64,000 nucleotides of DNA, taken from the NCBI RefSeq assembly GCF_014333585.1, contig NZ_JACSCW010000005.1, positions 372,001 to 436,000 on the forward strand. The letters run 5' to 3'. Every line of letters begins with the position of its first letter. Position 1 is the first letter of the stretch. This DNA comes from Hymenobacter sp. BT188 (GTDB taxonomy: Bacteria; Bacteroidota; Bacteroidia; Cytophagales; Hymenobacteraceae). A program made the position numbers and the translations under genes. This document shows positions 8,969-17,706 of this stretch, in pieces. The notes beneath the pieces were generated by a model. The model saw nothing but the letters and a program-made list of their open reading frames with translations. It made no database searches and was not told the origin of the DNA.

Positions 8969-11905
8969 ATGGCTAAGAAAACATCTGCTTCCGTTGCCCC
9001 CGTCACTCCCGAAATTGCCCCCCAGCTTGCTGCCACAGTAGTGGCTACCAACGGCCACGCGGCCGATGTGGAGGCGCCATTTATTGAAGTGTACGGGGCA
9101 CGAGAGCACAACCTAAAAAACGTTTCGGTTCAGATTCCGCGAGGTAAGCTGGTGGTGTTCACGGGCATTTCGGGTTCAGGCAAATCCAGTCTGGCCTTTG
9201 ATACGATTTATGCTGAGGGACAGCGCCGTTACATGGAGACGTTTTCGGCTTATGCCCGCTCTTTCATGGGCGGCCTGGAGCGGCCCGATGTGGACAAAAT
9301 TGAGGGTTTGTCGCCGGTAATCAGCATTGAGCAGAAAACCACTTCACGCAACCCGCGCTCCACCGTGGGTACCATCACCGAAATTTACGACTTCCTGCGA
9401 TTGCTTTACGCCCGCACGGCGGAGGCATTCAGCTACGCTACGGGCGCCAAGATGATCCGGCAGAGCGACGAGCAGATTATCAACTACATTCTCAAGCACT
9501 TCAACGAGAAAAAGCTAGTCGTGCTGGCTCCGGTGGTGAAAGGTCGCAAAGGCCACTACCGGGAGCTGTTTCAGCAGATTGCCAAGCTCGGTTTTGCCAA
9601 AGTGCGCGTGGATGGCGAACTGCTCGACCTGACGCCCAAGATGCAGGTGGACCGATACAAAATCCACGACATCGAAATCGTCATTGATCGGCTGGTGGTT
9701 AAAGCGGAGGACCGGTTCCGGTTGTCGGGCTCGGTGCAGAATGCGCTGACCCACGGCAAAGGCACTATGCTCGTATTGGACCCGGACACGAAGAAAACGC
9801 AGTTTTTTTCGCGCTTTCTCATGGACCCCACCACGGGCATCGCCTACGACGACCCAGCGCCGAACACTTTCTCTTTCAACTCGCCCTACGGCGCTTGCCC
9901 TACCTGCAATGGCTTAGGTGAGGTGCAGCAAATCACTGAGGACTCGGTGCTGCCGGATAAGAAGCTAAGCATCAGCCGGGGCGGAATTGCCCCCCTGGGC
10001 GAGTACCGGGACATCTGGATTTTTCAGCAGCTCCAGCTCATCCTCAAAAAGCAAAAGTTCAGCCTGTCTACGCCGATAGAAAAGCTCCCTGAAGACTTGG
10101 TGGAGCGCCTGCTCTACGGCGTGCCCGAGGATGAAGACGCGGACCCCAAAAAGGCCAACTATACGGAGCCATTCGAGGGTATTATTCCTTTTCTGCGCCG
10201 CCAGATGGAGTCTGACTCGGAGAATATCCGCGCCTGGATTCAGGAATACACGCAGGCCCAAGAGTGCCCCGAGTGCCGTGGCTACCGCTTGAAAAAAGAG
10301 TCACTACACTTCCTAATCGATGGCAAAAATATTGGTGAGCTGTCGGTAATGGACATTGCCCAGCTCAGCCAGTGGTTTGTAGGGCTGGAAGAACGGCTGA
10401 GTGAGCGCCAGAACGTGATTGGGCGGGAGCTACTCAAGGAGCTGCGCAAGCGTATTGGTTTCCTCCTCGAAGTGGGTCTGGAGTACTTGAGCTTGCACCG
10501 CTCAGTGCGCACGCTGTCGGGGGGCGAATCGCAGCGTATTCGCCTGGCTACCCAGATTGGTACTCAGCTCGTGGGCGTGCTGTATATTATGGACGAGCCC
10601 AGCATCGGCCTGCACCAGCGCGATAATGAGCGCTTGATCAAGGCTTTACAGCACCTGCGTGACATCGGCAACTCGGTGATTGTGGTGGAGCATGACAAGG
10701 ACATGATCATGAATGCCGACCACGTGCTGGACATTGGGCCGGGCGCGGGCATTCATGGGGGGCATATTGTGGCTTCAGGCTCGCCTACCGAGATTTTCAA
10801 ATCGGGGAGCTTGACTTCGCAGTACCTGAGTGGGGAGCGGCACATTGAGTTGCGCAAAAAGAAGCGCAAAGGGGAAGGCAACGTGCTGGCACTGAAGGGT
10901 GCCACCGGCCACAACCTGAAAAACGTGTCCGTTAAATTTCCGCTCGGTAAGCTGGTGGCAGTGACGGGCGTTTCGGGCTCCGGTAAGTCGTCGCTCATCC
11001 ACGATACGCTGTATCCTATTCTGAATCAACACTTTTTCAATGCCAAGCGCGACCCGCTACCCTACGCGGGCATTGAAGGGCTGGAATTGATTGACAAAGT
11101 AATTGAGGTAGACCAGTCGCCGATTGGGCGGACGCCGCGCTCGAATCCGGCCACATATACGGGTGTGTTTACCGAAATTCGAAGTCTATTCGCTTCGTTG
11201 CCGGAGGCCAAAATACGGGGTTATGGCCCGGGACGCTTCTCCTTCAATGTGAAGGGCGGACGCTGCGAAACCTGCGAGGGTGCTGGCCTGCGCACCATTG
11301 AGATGAATTTCCTGCCCGACGTGCACGTGCCCTGCGAAACCTGCAAAGGCCGCCGCTACAACCGCGAAACCCTGGAAGTGCGTTTCAAAGGTAAAAGCAT
11401 CACCGACGTACTCGACCTGACGGTAGAGAAAGCCGTAGAGTACTTCGAGAATCAGCCGCGTATTATTCGTAAAATTCAGGTTCTCAACGAAGTAGGTTTG
11501 GGTTATCTGACTTTGGGCCAGCAAGCTACCACGCTTTCCGGCGGTGAAGCCCAGCGGGTGAAGCTAGCAACGGAACTCGGTAAAAAGGACACTGGCAAAA
11601 CCTTCTACATTCTCGATGAGCCGACCACGGGTCTGCACTTCGAGGATATTCGCCACCTTTCTGATGTGCTGCAAAAACTAGTAGACAAGGGCAACACCGT
11701 CCTCATCATCGAGCACAACCTCGACCTAATTAAAGTGGCCGACCATGTCATTGACCTTGGCCCGGAAGGCGGCGGCGGCGGTGGCACTATTGTGGCCCAA
11801 GGCACGCCGGAACAAGTGGCAAAGGCCGGCAAAGGCTATACTGGTAAGTTTCTGGCTGAGGAGCTGAAAGTGAGCAAGTACGCCGACGATAAGGTGGCGT
11901 CTTAG
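8969..11905 (+). CDS. uvrA: excinuclease ABC subunit A
   Basis: A 978-residue ABC-type DNA damage sensor of nucleotide excision repair; the UvrA dimer loads UvrB at lesions. It has two ATPase modules. The first has Walker [10 protein letters not shown], a zinc module (CPTCNGLG and CPECRGYR) and signature [14 protein letters not shown]. The second has Walker [10 protein letters not shown], a zinc module (CETCEGAG and CETCKGRRY) and signature [14 protein letters not shown]. Length is normal for the family. An N-terminal extension of about 35 residues, rich in Ala, Thr and Val, precedes the first domain ([15 protein letters not shown]). ATG 8969 (MAKKTS) was chosen because a promoter -7 box lies at 8938-8945, inside the longer reading. 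A terminator follows. Confidence 0.97.
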   Translation: MAKKTSASVAPVTPEIAPQLAATVVATNGHAADVEAPFIEVYGAREHNLKNVSVQIPRGKLVVFTGISGSGKSSLAFDTIYAEGQRRYMETFSAYARSFMGGLERPDVDKIEGLSPVISIEQKTTSRNPRSTVGTITEIYDFLRLLYARTAEAFSYATGAKMIRQSDEQIINYILKHFNEKKLVVLAPVVKGRKGHYRELFQQIAKLGFAKVRVDGELLDLTPKMQVDRYKIHDIEIVIDRLVVKAEDRFRLSGSVQNALTHGKGTMLVLDPDTKKTQFFSRFLMDPTTGIAYDDPAPNTFSFNSPYGACPTCNGLGEVQQITEDSVLPDKKLSISRGGIAPLGEYRDIWIFQQLQLILKKQKFSLSTPIEKLPEDLVERLLYGVPEDEDADPKKANYTEPFEGIIPFLRRQMESDSENIRAWIQEYTQAQECPECRGYRLKKESLHFLIDGKNIGELSVMDIAQLSQWFVGLEERLSERQNVIGRELLKELRKRIGFLLEVGLEYLSLHRSVRTLSGGESQRIRLATQIGTQLVGVLYIMDEPSIGLHQRDNERLIKALQHLRDIGNSVIVVEHDKDMIMNADHVLDIGPGAGIHGGHIVASGSPTEIFKSGSLTSQYLSGERHIELRKKKRKGEGNVLALKGATGHNLKNVSVKFPLGKLVAVTGVSGSGKSSLIHDTLYPILNQHFFNAKRDPLPYAGIEGLELIDKVIEVDQSPIGRTPRSNPATYTGVFTEIRSLFASLPEAKIRGYGPGRFSFNVKGGRCETCEGAGLRTIEMNFLPDVHVPCETCKGRRYNRETLEVRFKGKSITDVLDLTVEKAVEYFENQPRIIRKIQVLNEVGLGYLTLGQQATTLSGGEAQRVKLATELGKKDTGKTFYILDEPTTGLHFEDIRHLSDVLQKLVDKGNTVLIIEHNLDLIKVADHVIDLGPEGGGGGGTIVAQGTPEQVAKAGKGYTGKFLAEELKVSKYADDKVAS

Positions 11906-11930
11906 CTTCGTGCTATAAATTCGCTTAATT

Positions 11931-11965
11931 AAAAAGCCCCCCAGAAGACTCTGGGGGGCTTTTTT
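11931..11965. terminator. terminator with G6C stem
   Basis: AAAAAGCCCCCCAGA pairs with TCTGGGGGGCTTTTT around a short loop. It lies between the convergent uvrA and DUF4142 genes and can serve both. The stem is the same core seen in at least five other terminators here. Confidence 0.9.
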
Positions 11966-11981
11966 GATTGGTTTTAAACCT

Positions 11982-12689
11982 TTACATCTTCATGCCAGCG
12001 TGCTGCTTCGACATATCTAAGTGCTTCTGAATGACAGGCGTAGTCTTTGTAATAAAGCCTTGTAGTTCAGTGTCTTTGGTCATCTTGGCGTGCGCTTGCA
12101 TCGTATTCAGCGTCTTCTGGTGGTCGGTCACCATCTGCTGGAGGAAGCGCTGCTCTAGCTGCTTGCCTGATAGCTTACGCATCTGATCAGCAATGGCTTT
12201 ATGCTCGGCGTCCATATCAGTGGGCAGCGTCACGTTCTTCTTCTGGGCCAGCGTTTTCAAATCCGCTGTCGACTTAGTATGATCCGTAATCATCATGTTG
12301 GCGTGGTCTTTCGCCATGCCCGTTACACCTTTCTCCAGTACCAAGCGGCTCAGTTGAATCTCATTCTGGTCGCTGTGCGCGGCCGACTTCATGAACTCTG
12401 GGTCGTCTTTGTGAGGAGCCGTTGGGCCGTTAGGATCTGCGCTGTTGGCGTTCATGCCAGCGGGAGCGGTGCCAGCAGCGGCCGCCGAACCGCCAGCAGT
12501 AGTGTCGGAAGGCATGGTTGCCGTGGCGCTGTCGCCATCGGTAGCGGCGTTCATGTAGTTATCGCCTGCGTTGCCGCCAGCCTCTTCTGAATCAGTTGGG
12601 GTGTCAGTAGTGGCTGTTTTTTCGTTGCTGCAAGCGCTGGTAGCTAGTAGCATACCTGCACAAAACAGGCTCATGATTGTACGTTTCAT
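11982..12689 (-). CDS. DUF4142 lipoprotein
   Basis: A 235-residue lipoprotein (MKRTIMSLFCAGMLLATSAC, lipobox Cys about residue 20). It has a long Ala/Thr/Gly/Asp-rich linker to about residue 100, then a DUF4142 domain: a four-helix ferritin-like bundle with DPEFMKSAAHSDQNEIQLSR, MAKDHANMMITDHTKS and MVTDHQKTLNTM. The His and Asp residues resemble those of DUF4142/DUF305-type proteins, some of which are proposed to bind metal; no function is proven. ATG 12689 was chosen because it gives a proper signal, while the longer frame has no plausible start. A second DUF4142 lipoprotein lies two genes away (13107-13688), with a small lipoprotein between, all on the minus strand. Confidence 0.85.
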   Translation of the reverse strand: MKRTIMSLFCAGMLLATSACSNEKTATTDTPTDSEEAGGNAGDNYMNAATDGDSATATMPSDTTAGGSAAAAGTAPAGMNANSADPNGPTAPHKDDPEFMKSAAHSDQNEIQLSRLVLEKGVTGMAKDHANMMITDHTKSTADLKTLAQKKNVTLPTDMDAEHKAIADQMRKLSGKQLEQRFLQQMVTDHQKTLNTMQAHAKMTKDTELQGFITKTTPVIQKHLDMSKQHAGMKM

Positions 12690-12837
12690 AGCGGTAGTAG
12701 AAGGTGGAATGGTTGAGCTTGTACTGTAAAAAAATGGGTCTGCCGCCAACAATCAGCGTAAAAGCCAATGGTTAGCGGCAGAAAACAACTGAGCAACTGC
12801 TCAGAGTCATTAGTGTACGGATCAGATTATCCGAAGG

Positions 12838-13077
12838 TTAGTCATTGTCGACCTCTTCCAGGGAGTCGGCATCGGCGGTAACGGTAGCGCCTTCTTCGTT
12901 GTCGATAACGGTAGCGTCAGCTTGTACGCCACCTTGCTCGGCGGCTTCTTCCTGATCGACTACGGCCTCGCCGGCCGTGCCATCAGTGCGGGTTTCAGTA
13001 TTGCCGCAGCTAGTCAGCGACAAAGCGGCGAATAAGGCAAGAACAGAGAATAAGCGGCGTTTTGGGAAATGAAACAT
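12838..13077 (-). CDS. small acidic lipoprotein
   Basis: A 79-residue lipoprotein with a basic start (MFHFPKRRLF), a hydrophobic core and an SLTSC lipobox (Cys about 24). The mature part is very acidic and of low complexity, with many Asp, Glu, Ala and Val residues and the C-terminus SLEEVDND. No known domain is recognised. It lies 29 bases after the second DUF4142 gene and about 150 bases before the first, so co-transcription with its upstream neighbour is likely. It may be surface-exposed; nothing more can be said from sequence. Confidence 0.7.
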   Translation of the reverse strand: MFHFPKRRLFSVLALFAALSLTSCGNTETRTDGTAGEAVVDQEEAAEQGGVQADATVIDNEEGATVTADADSLEEVDND

Positions 13078-13106
13078 GGGGTAAAATTCAGGTTAACAAT
13101 GAAAAA

Positions 13107-13688
13107 TTAAGGCAAGTCTTCTAGTTGGTCTTCCACGACGCCCACCTCATCCAGATGCTGCTCAATCGTGGGTAAAAATTTGGCAGCAAAGCCGCGAATG
13201 TCGCCGTCGTAAGCGTCCTTGCTCATATCCTCGAAGGCATCTACATCGCTTTTGTGGGCCTCCAGCAGCATTTCCACATAGCGCTTATCGAACTGCGTAC
13301 CGGTCAGGGCGCTTAAATCGGCATATTGTTTTTGCTGGTCGGCGCCAAGGCCGCTGGGCAGCATCAGATTCTTTTGCTGCGCTAAGTTTCGCAGCGCCGT
13401 ACTCACCTGCCCATGCTGTTGAACTAAGCGCTGGGCTAAGTTGCGGACCGCCGGAGTAGCTGATTTTTGCTGGGCCAGCTTGCTCATCTCCAGTTCCAGC
13501 ATTCCACTGCTGGCAGCGTTTACCATGAAGTCCGCGTCGCGCTCCTGTCGCTCAGTCACGGCGGCTTCCCCAATGCGCTTTTCGTTTTGAAACCTGGCTT
13601 CCGCTACCGGATCCTTTTGGCTGGCATCGGGCGAGCAGGAACCCAAGGCAACGCAGCATCCTAAGAGCAGAAAACGGGTAGAAGCCAT
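13107..13688 (-). CDS. DUF4142 lipoprotein (second copy)
   Basis: A 193-residue lipoprotein (LLLGCCVALGSC lipobox) with a DUF4142 domain from about residue 50: DADFMVNAASSGMLELEMSK, LAQRLVQQHGQVS and YVEMLLEAHKSDVDAFEDM. It aligns in layout with the DUF4142 protein at 11982-12689 but has a much shorter linker and fewer His residues. ATG 13688 gives a standard signal peptide; a TTG three codons upstream is the only alternative. It is probably the first gene of a small unit with the acidic lipoprotein. Confidence 0.82.
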   Translation of the reverse strand: MASTRFLLLGCCVALGSCSPDASQKDPVAEARFQNEKRIGEAAVTERQERDADFMVNAASSGMLELEMSKLAQQKSATPAVRNLAQRLVQQHGQVSTALRNLAQQKNLMLPSGLGADQQKQYADLSALTGTQFDKRYVEMLLEAHKSDVDAFEDMSKDAYDGDIRGFAAKFLPTIEQHLDEVGVVEDQLEDLP

Positions 13689-13791
13689 AGCACACAAACA
13701 GTTAGAGGAATGGAAAATAAGCTATTGCCTATACGGCCGCCTCAGCAGGTGGTTATCAGGGATAGCAGGATAGCAGAAAAATGCAGAGGCT

Positions 13792-13843
13792 AGAGCGAGT
13801 CTGGGGGGCTTTTTCACGTGAAAAAGCCCCCCAGACTCGCTCT
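13792..13843. terminator. perfect 52-bp palindromic terminator with G6C motif
   Basis: The sequence is an exact palindrome centred on CAC|GTG at 13817/13818. Each 26-base arm contains AGTCTGGGGGGCTTTTT or its complement. It lies directly downstream of the secreted-protein gene that ends at 13850 and can terminate it. Confidence 0.85.
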
Positions 13844-13849
13844 GTTTGT

Positions 13850-14518
13850 TTAGTGCGTGCTTCGGTAGCCAAACCCCACCAGCATATGCAGCGCTATATT
13901 CGGTACGGTAGCAGTGCCGCCATCTGCCAATGGCATCCGGGCCCACGCCGCCGTTAGCTTTGCCTCTGGCCGGAAAAACCAGTGATCTGCTACTCCGATT
14001 GGTGGGCCGGCAGCGGCCTGAAAACCAACTCCCGCAATGTGGTAGCCACCGCCGAGCCAGCTTCGCACCGGATTGATAGGTTTGCCGCGCACGCTTCCCT
14101 CCGGATGGCCAATCACCATTCCGATGCCAATCCGAAAAACCTTGGACTGTTCCAACAAAGGCATCGTCCGGCTTACAATGACCATGTTATAGCCATGTGA
14201 TACCTCGAAATGCTCAATCTCAGGTGGCGAATTCTGGAGGTAAATCTTGTGGTGCACCAGCTCTGCACTCCATTGCCGGTAGCCTAGTCTGTAGGCGTAG
14301 TATGGCGACCCGTGCCAGGGCCGTGTGCGGTAGCGCGCTCGAAAGCGAATAGCTGACTCACTGGGCTGCTCTATCCGAAGAGTGGTTGGTAAGCTCCAGG
14401 CCGTACCGCCAAAGAACTCGGCCGTTAGTCCCTGCGCTTGCAGTGGAAGGCTGCACACGGCTAGCAACAGAGCAAAGAAACTTCGTGCTATTACCCACTT
14501 GCTAATTGTTGCCTGCAT
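13850..14518 (-). CDS. exported protein of unknown function, beta-barrel-like
   Basis: A 222-residue protein with a signal peptide (FFALLLAVCSLPLQAQ, cleavage after QAQ). The mature part has alternating hydrophobic and aromatic strands (FFGGTAWSLPTTLRI, FRARYRTRPWHGSPYYAYRLGY, WSAELVHHKIYL) and ends LHMLVGFGYRS. That pattern resembles small outer-membrane or periplasmic beta-structure proteins of Bacteroidota, but no named family is recognised. The ATG at 14518 is preferred over a GTG one codon upstream. It has its own terminator downstream and a separate terminator region upstream. Confidence 0.7.
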   Translation of the reverse strand: MQATISKWVIARSFFALLLAVCSLPLQAQGLTAEFFGGTAWSLPTTLRIEQPSESAIRFRARYRTRPWHGSPYYAYRLGYRQWSAELVHHKIYLQNSPPEIEHFEVSHGYNMVIVSRTMPLLEQSKVFRIGIGMVIGHPEGSVRGKPINPVRSWLGGGYHIAGVGFQAAAGPPIGVADHWFFRPEAKLTAAWARMPLADGGTATVPNIALHMLVGFGYRSTH

Positions 14519-14634
14519 CACAAGTTGCTAGAATGCTTGTGGAAAATGGCGCTTCATCGGCCAGAGATTCTACGTTCTCTTACGAGGCTTTGATATAGCT
14601 GAGCATCGCCAAAACAGCTCGCAAAGCATCTAAC

Positions 14635-14669
14635 AAAAAGCGCCACCTTACTACAAGGTGGCGCTTTTT
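14635..14669. terminator. terminator hairpin after the PaaG-like gene
   Basis: AAAAAGCGCCACCTT pairs with AAGGTGGCGCTTTTT around a short loop. It lies 33 bases beyond the stop of the minus-strand hydratase gene. Confidence 0.88.
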
Positions 14670-14701
14670 GTCAAACCAAAATTGCAGCTTGATGCCCTAT
14701 T

Positions 14702-15481
14702 TTAAGCCCCACGAAACTGAGGCTTGCGCTTCTCTAAAAATGCCTGCACGCCCTCCCGATAATCCCCTGACTCGCCTGCAATCTGCTGGCAATAGGCTTC
14801 GTAGTCCAGCATTTCATCAAGAGTTGAGGCACTGGCTTTATTCAGCATTTGCTTGATCAGGCCAATCGATTTGGTGGGTGCCGCGGCGTAGCGCGCTGCC
14901 AGAGCGTACGTAACCTCGTCGAGCTGTTCGGGTGCCACCACTTGATTTACTAGGCCCAGCCGCAACGCCTCCTCGGCCGATACCTTAGAGCCCAGCGTAC
15001 ACAGCTCAAACGCCTTTAGCGTGCCCACCAAGCGCGGCAAGAAGTACGATGAGCCCGAGTCCGGTACCAGCCCAATATTGATAAATACCTCAATTAGGGA
15101 GGCATCGGTGGAGGCAATAAGCGCGTCGCAGGCCAGCGCTAGCGAGCAACCAGCGCCGGCGGCTACTCCATTCAACCGCCCAATAATAGGCTTCGGTAAG
15201 CTCCGCATAGCCCGAATAATAGGGTTGTAGCGCTTATGCAAAGAGTCATAAAAAGACCGTTTCTCTTCTCCCTGCGCTGCCTTCAAGTCCTGACCTGAGC
15301 AAAACGCCCGTCCGGCACCGGTGAGCACTACGGCCCGCACCGAGGCGTCACGCCCTACCTGCTTCAGAGCATCCTGCAGTTCATAGCTCTGCGGGTCGTT
15401 GAAGGCATTGAATACATCGGGCCGGTTAAGAGTAATCGTCGCAACACCGTCGCGTACATCGTAGAGCAAGCAGGTATACAT
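14702..15481 (-). CDS. enoyl-CoA hydratase/isomerase family, PaaG-like
   Basis: A 259-residue crotonase-fold enzyme. Oxyanion-hole and active-site segments are visible: AFCSGQDLKA at about 61-70 and GVAAGAGCSLALACDALIAS at about 105-124. The stretch FINIGLVPDSGSSYFLPRLVG is characteristic of PaaG (1,2-epoxyphenylacetyl-CoA isomerase) of phenylacetate breakdown. No other paa genes are in the window, so a general enoyl-CoA hydratase role in fatty-acid or aromatic acyl-CoA oxidation is equally possible. ATG 15481 is clear. About 60 bases upstream, on the minus strand, there is a TAATTTG followed by CCCCCC, which may be a promoter variant. Confidence 0.88.
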   Translation of the reverse strand: MYTCLLYDVRDGVATITLNRPDVFNAFNDPQSYELQDALKQVGRDASVRAVVLTGAGRAFCSGQDLKAAQGEEKRSFYDSLHKRYNPIIRAMRSLPKPIIGRLNGVAAGAGCSLALACDALIASTDASLIEVFINIGLVPDSGSSYFLPRLVGTLKAFELCTLGSKVSAEEALRLGLVNQVVAPEQLDEVTYALAARYAAAPTKSIGLIKQMLNKASASTLDEMLDYEAYCQQIAGESGDYREGVQAFLEKRKPQFRGA

Positions 15482-15601
15482 AAGAATCAGTGAAAGGTAG
15501 AAAGCGGCTCCGAGTGGGGTAGTCCTTGCGTCGCCTGGGGGGCAAATTACAAGAGAAAGTTGGCGTTCGGATGATGCCTTAGGCTACAGTGCCGCAATCG
15601 G

Positions 15602-16285
15602 CTACCGACTACGCAGAATTGCTTCGGCCAGCAGCATATCTTCCGGCGTCGTGATCTTGAGGTTGCGATAGTCGCCTTCTACCAAGTGAATGGGATGTAA
15701 GTCTTCCACTACGCTCGCGTCATCGGTGAAAGTAGGCAACTCCGGCAACCGATAAGCCCGCCGCAGGAGCTCCAAATTAAAGCATTGAGGTGTCTGAACT
15801 AAGCGCAAGCGGGAACGGTCCATCGCATAGGAACCTTCTTTGGATAAGCCGCGCACTGAGTCTTTGGGTGCCACGGCGGCTATAGCCGCGCCGTGCTCAG
15901 CAGCGGCCGCATACGTGTTCTCAATAACTGCCGCCGACACTAGCGGCCGCACACCATCATGCACCGCTACAATGCCTTCGGTGTAGGTAGCCAGGTGCTT
16001 CAGGCCATTGCGTACGGATGCCCATCGAGAATGCCCCCCACCCACTACCGCATGCGGAATTGAAACCTGATGTCGGGTACAGAGGTGGTGCCACGTATCA
16101 AACTGATCGGGGGGCAAAACCACCACAAATTGCTGCACCCCTAGGCTGGTTTCGGCGAAGCGGCGTAGCGTATGCAGCAGCACCGGCTCCCCAAGCAACT
16201 CCAGAAATTGCTTCGGCTGACCAGCGCCCATGCGCGTGCCGCTGCCGCCAGCCACAAGTATAGCAAACCGATTAGGAGACGACAT
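15602..16285 (-). CDS. ispD: 2-C-methyl-D-erythritol 4-phosphate cytidylyltransferase
   Basis: A 227-residue enzyme of the non-mevalonate isoprenoid pathway that joins MEP and CTP. The nucleotide-binding loop is AGGSGTRMGAGQPKQFLEL near the N-terminus. The middle motif is VAVHDGVRPLVS and the C-terminal part has TDDASVVED and EGDYRNLKITTPEDM, all typical IspD signatures. Full length for the family. ATG 16285 (MSSPNRF) was chosen over a TTG two codons earlier. It provides precursors for the carotenoids implied by the lycopene cyclase at 20 kb. A -7 box lies at 16343-16350 in the loop of the upstream terminator. Confidence 0.95.
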   Translation of the reverse strand: MSSPNRFAILVAGGSGTRMGAGQPKQFLELLGEPVLLHTLRRFAETSLGVQQFVVVLPPDQFDTWHHLCTRHQVSIPHAVVGGGHSRWASVRNGLKHLATYTEGIVAVHDGVRPLVSAAVIENTYAAAAEHGAAIAAVAPKDSVRGLSKEGSYAMDRSRLRLVQTPQCFNLELLRRAYRLPELPTFTDDASVVEDLHPIHLVEGDYRNLKITTPEDMLLAEAILRSR

Positions 16286-16327
16286 GAGCAACAGCTACGA
16301 GAGTGAAAAAGGAGTATAACGAGCATC

Positions 16328-16362
16328 AAAAAGCCCGGCCATCAAAGGTAACCGGGCTTTTT
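16328..16362. terminator. terminator of queA
   Basis: AAAAAGCCCGG pairs with CCGGGCTTTTT. It lies between the co-directional queA and ispD on the minus strand. Its loop contains a candidate promoter -7 box for ispD. Confidence 0.85.
16343..16350 (-). promoter_or_regulatory. candidate -7 box of ispD inside terminator loop
   Basis: Minus-strand TACCTTTG is an exact match to the Bacteroidota -7 consensus. It is about 58 bases before the ispD ATG and lies wholly in the loop of the queA terminator. Confidence 0.45.
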
Positions 16363-16405
16363 GGTGAAGACGAAGAAAGATGGTATCTAACTTTTGACTT
16401 CTGGT

Positions 16406-17455
16406 TTACAGAATCAACATGGCGTCGCCGTAGCTGAAGAAGCGGTACTTCTCTTTGATAGCTACTTTGTAGGCTTCCGCCAACAGATCGTAGCCAGCAA
16501 AGGCGGCCGTCATCATCATCAGCGTGCTCTCCGGGGTATGGAAGTTGGTGAGCAGGGTATTAGCGATTTTAAACTCGTACGGAGGGAAAATAAACCGGTC
16601 GGTCCAGCCTTGGTTGGCTTTCAGACGATTGTGCGCCGATACGGATGACTCCAGGGCCCGCATGGTAGTAGTACCCACCGAGCACACACGCTTTTTGGCA
16701 TCCAGCGCCTTATTTACGATAATGGCCGCCTCCGCAGGAACGATGAAGTTCTCAGAGTCCATCTTGTGCTTAGTCAGGTCTTCCACATCCACCGGACGGA
16801 AAGTGCCCAAACCAACGTGCAGCGTGACGGCAGTGGTTTCCACACCTTTGATTTCCAGACGCTTCAGTACCTCGCGAGTAAAGTGCAGGCCCGCCGAAGG
16901 AGCGGCCACGGCACCAATGTGCTTGGCATAAATGGTCTGATAGCGCTCTTTGTCGGCTGGCTCGGCATCGCGGGTGATGGCCTCGCGGGGCAGCGGCGTT
17001 TCACCTAAGTCGTGCAGAGCTTTGTAAAACTCCTCGTCAGGACCATCAAACAAAAATTTGATGGTACGGCCCCGAGATGTGGTGTTGTCAATAACCTCGG
17101 CCACCATGTCGCTTTCGCCGAAGTACAATTTGTTGCCCACCCGGATTTTACGGGCCGGATCAACCAGCACGTCCCACAGGTGGCTTTCTTTATTCAGTTC
17201 GCGCAGCAAAAACACTTCAATTTTTGCTCCCGTCTTTTCTTTATTGCCATATAGCCGCGCCGGAAACACCTTCGTGTCATTCATCACGAATACGTCGCCA
17301 TCATTGAAATACTCAATAATGTCTTTGAAAATACGGTGTTCGATTTTGCCAGTATCGCGGTGTACTACCATCAAGCGCGACTCGTCGCGGTTTTTGGCCG
17401 GGTGCTGCGCCAGCAGGTTCTCGGGCAGGTCAAATTTAAACTCGGACAGTTTCAT
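16406..17455 (-). CDS. queA: S-adenosylmethionine:tRNA ribosyltransferase-isomerase
   Basis: A 349-residue enzyme that transfers and rearranges the ribosyl part of SAM onto preQ1 in tRNA, making epoxyqueuosine. Family motifs are present: [20 protein letters not shown] at the N-terminus, [34 protein letters not shown] and the C-terminal [17 protein letters not shown]. Length is normal. ATG 17455 was chosen because it matches the family N-terminus and because a -7 promoter box at 17504-17511 lies inside the longer reading. It is transcribed alone, with a terminator before ispD. Queuine-related genes are not seen nearby. Confidence 0.96.
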   Translation of the reverse strand: MKLSEFKFDLPENLLAQHPAKNRDESRLMVVHRDTGKIEHRIFKDIIEYFNDGDVFVMNDTKVFPARLYGNKEKTGAKIEVFLLRELNKESHLWDVLVDPARKIRVGNKLYFGESDMVAEVIDNTTSRGRTIKFLFDGPDEEFYKALHDLGETPLPREAITRDAEPADKERYQTIYAKHIGAVAAPSAGLHFTREVLKRLEIKGVETTAVTLHVGLGTFRPVDVEDLTKHKMDSENFIVPAEAAIIVNKALDAKKRVCSVGTTTMRALESSVSAHNRLKANQGWTDRFIFPPYEFKIANTLLTNFHTPESTLMMMTAAFAGYDLLAEAYKVAIKEKYRFFSYGDAMLIL

Positions 17456-17503
17456 GGTCGGATATGGGCAATAGGGGGGGAAGCTAACAAAAATTTCAGG
17501 GGG

Positions 17504-17511
17504 CAAAAGTA
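17504..17511 (-). promoter_or_regulatory. candidate -7 box of queA, decides start
   Basis: Minus-strand TACTTTTG followed by CCCCC. It is about 50 bases upstream of ATG 17455 and overlaps the start of the longer frame, ruling against that start. Confidence 0.55.
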
Positions 17512-17706
17512 CGTAGAATGGCCGGATTAATCGTTATTTTTCGCCCGGAATCAGCATAGAATGCTTAAATGAATGAACAGCTAACTAGTTGTAATAGTGG
17601 CAGATTAAACTGCTAACTTGTTCCTTTACTGATAGCTGAACTACTGCCCAGTGGAAACTGTATTAGTTCAGTCAGCCAACCATTTAGCTACTTAACCTCC
17701 CGCTCC

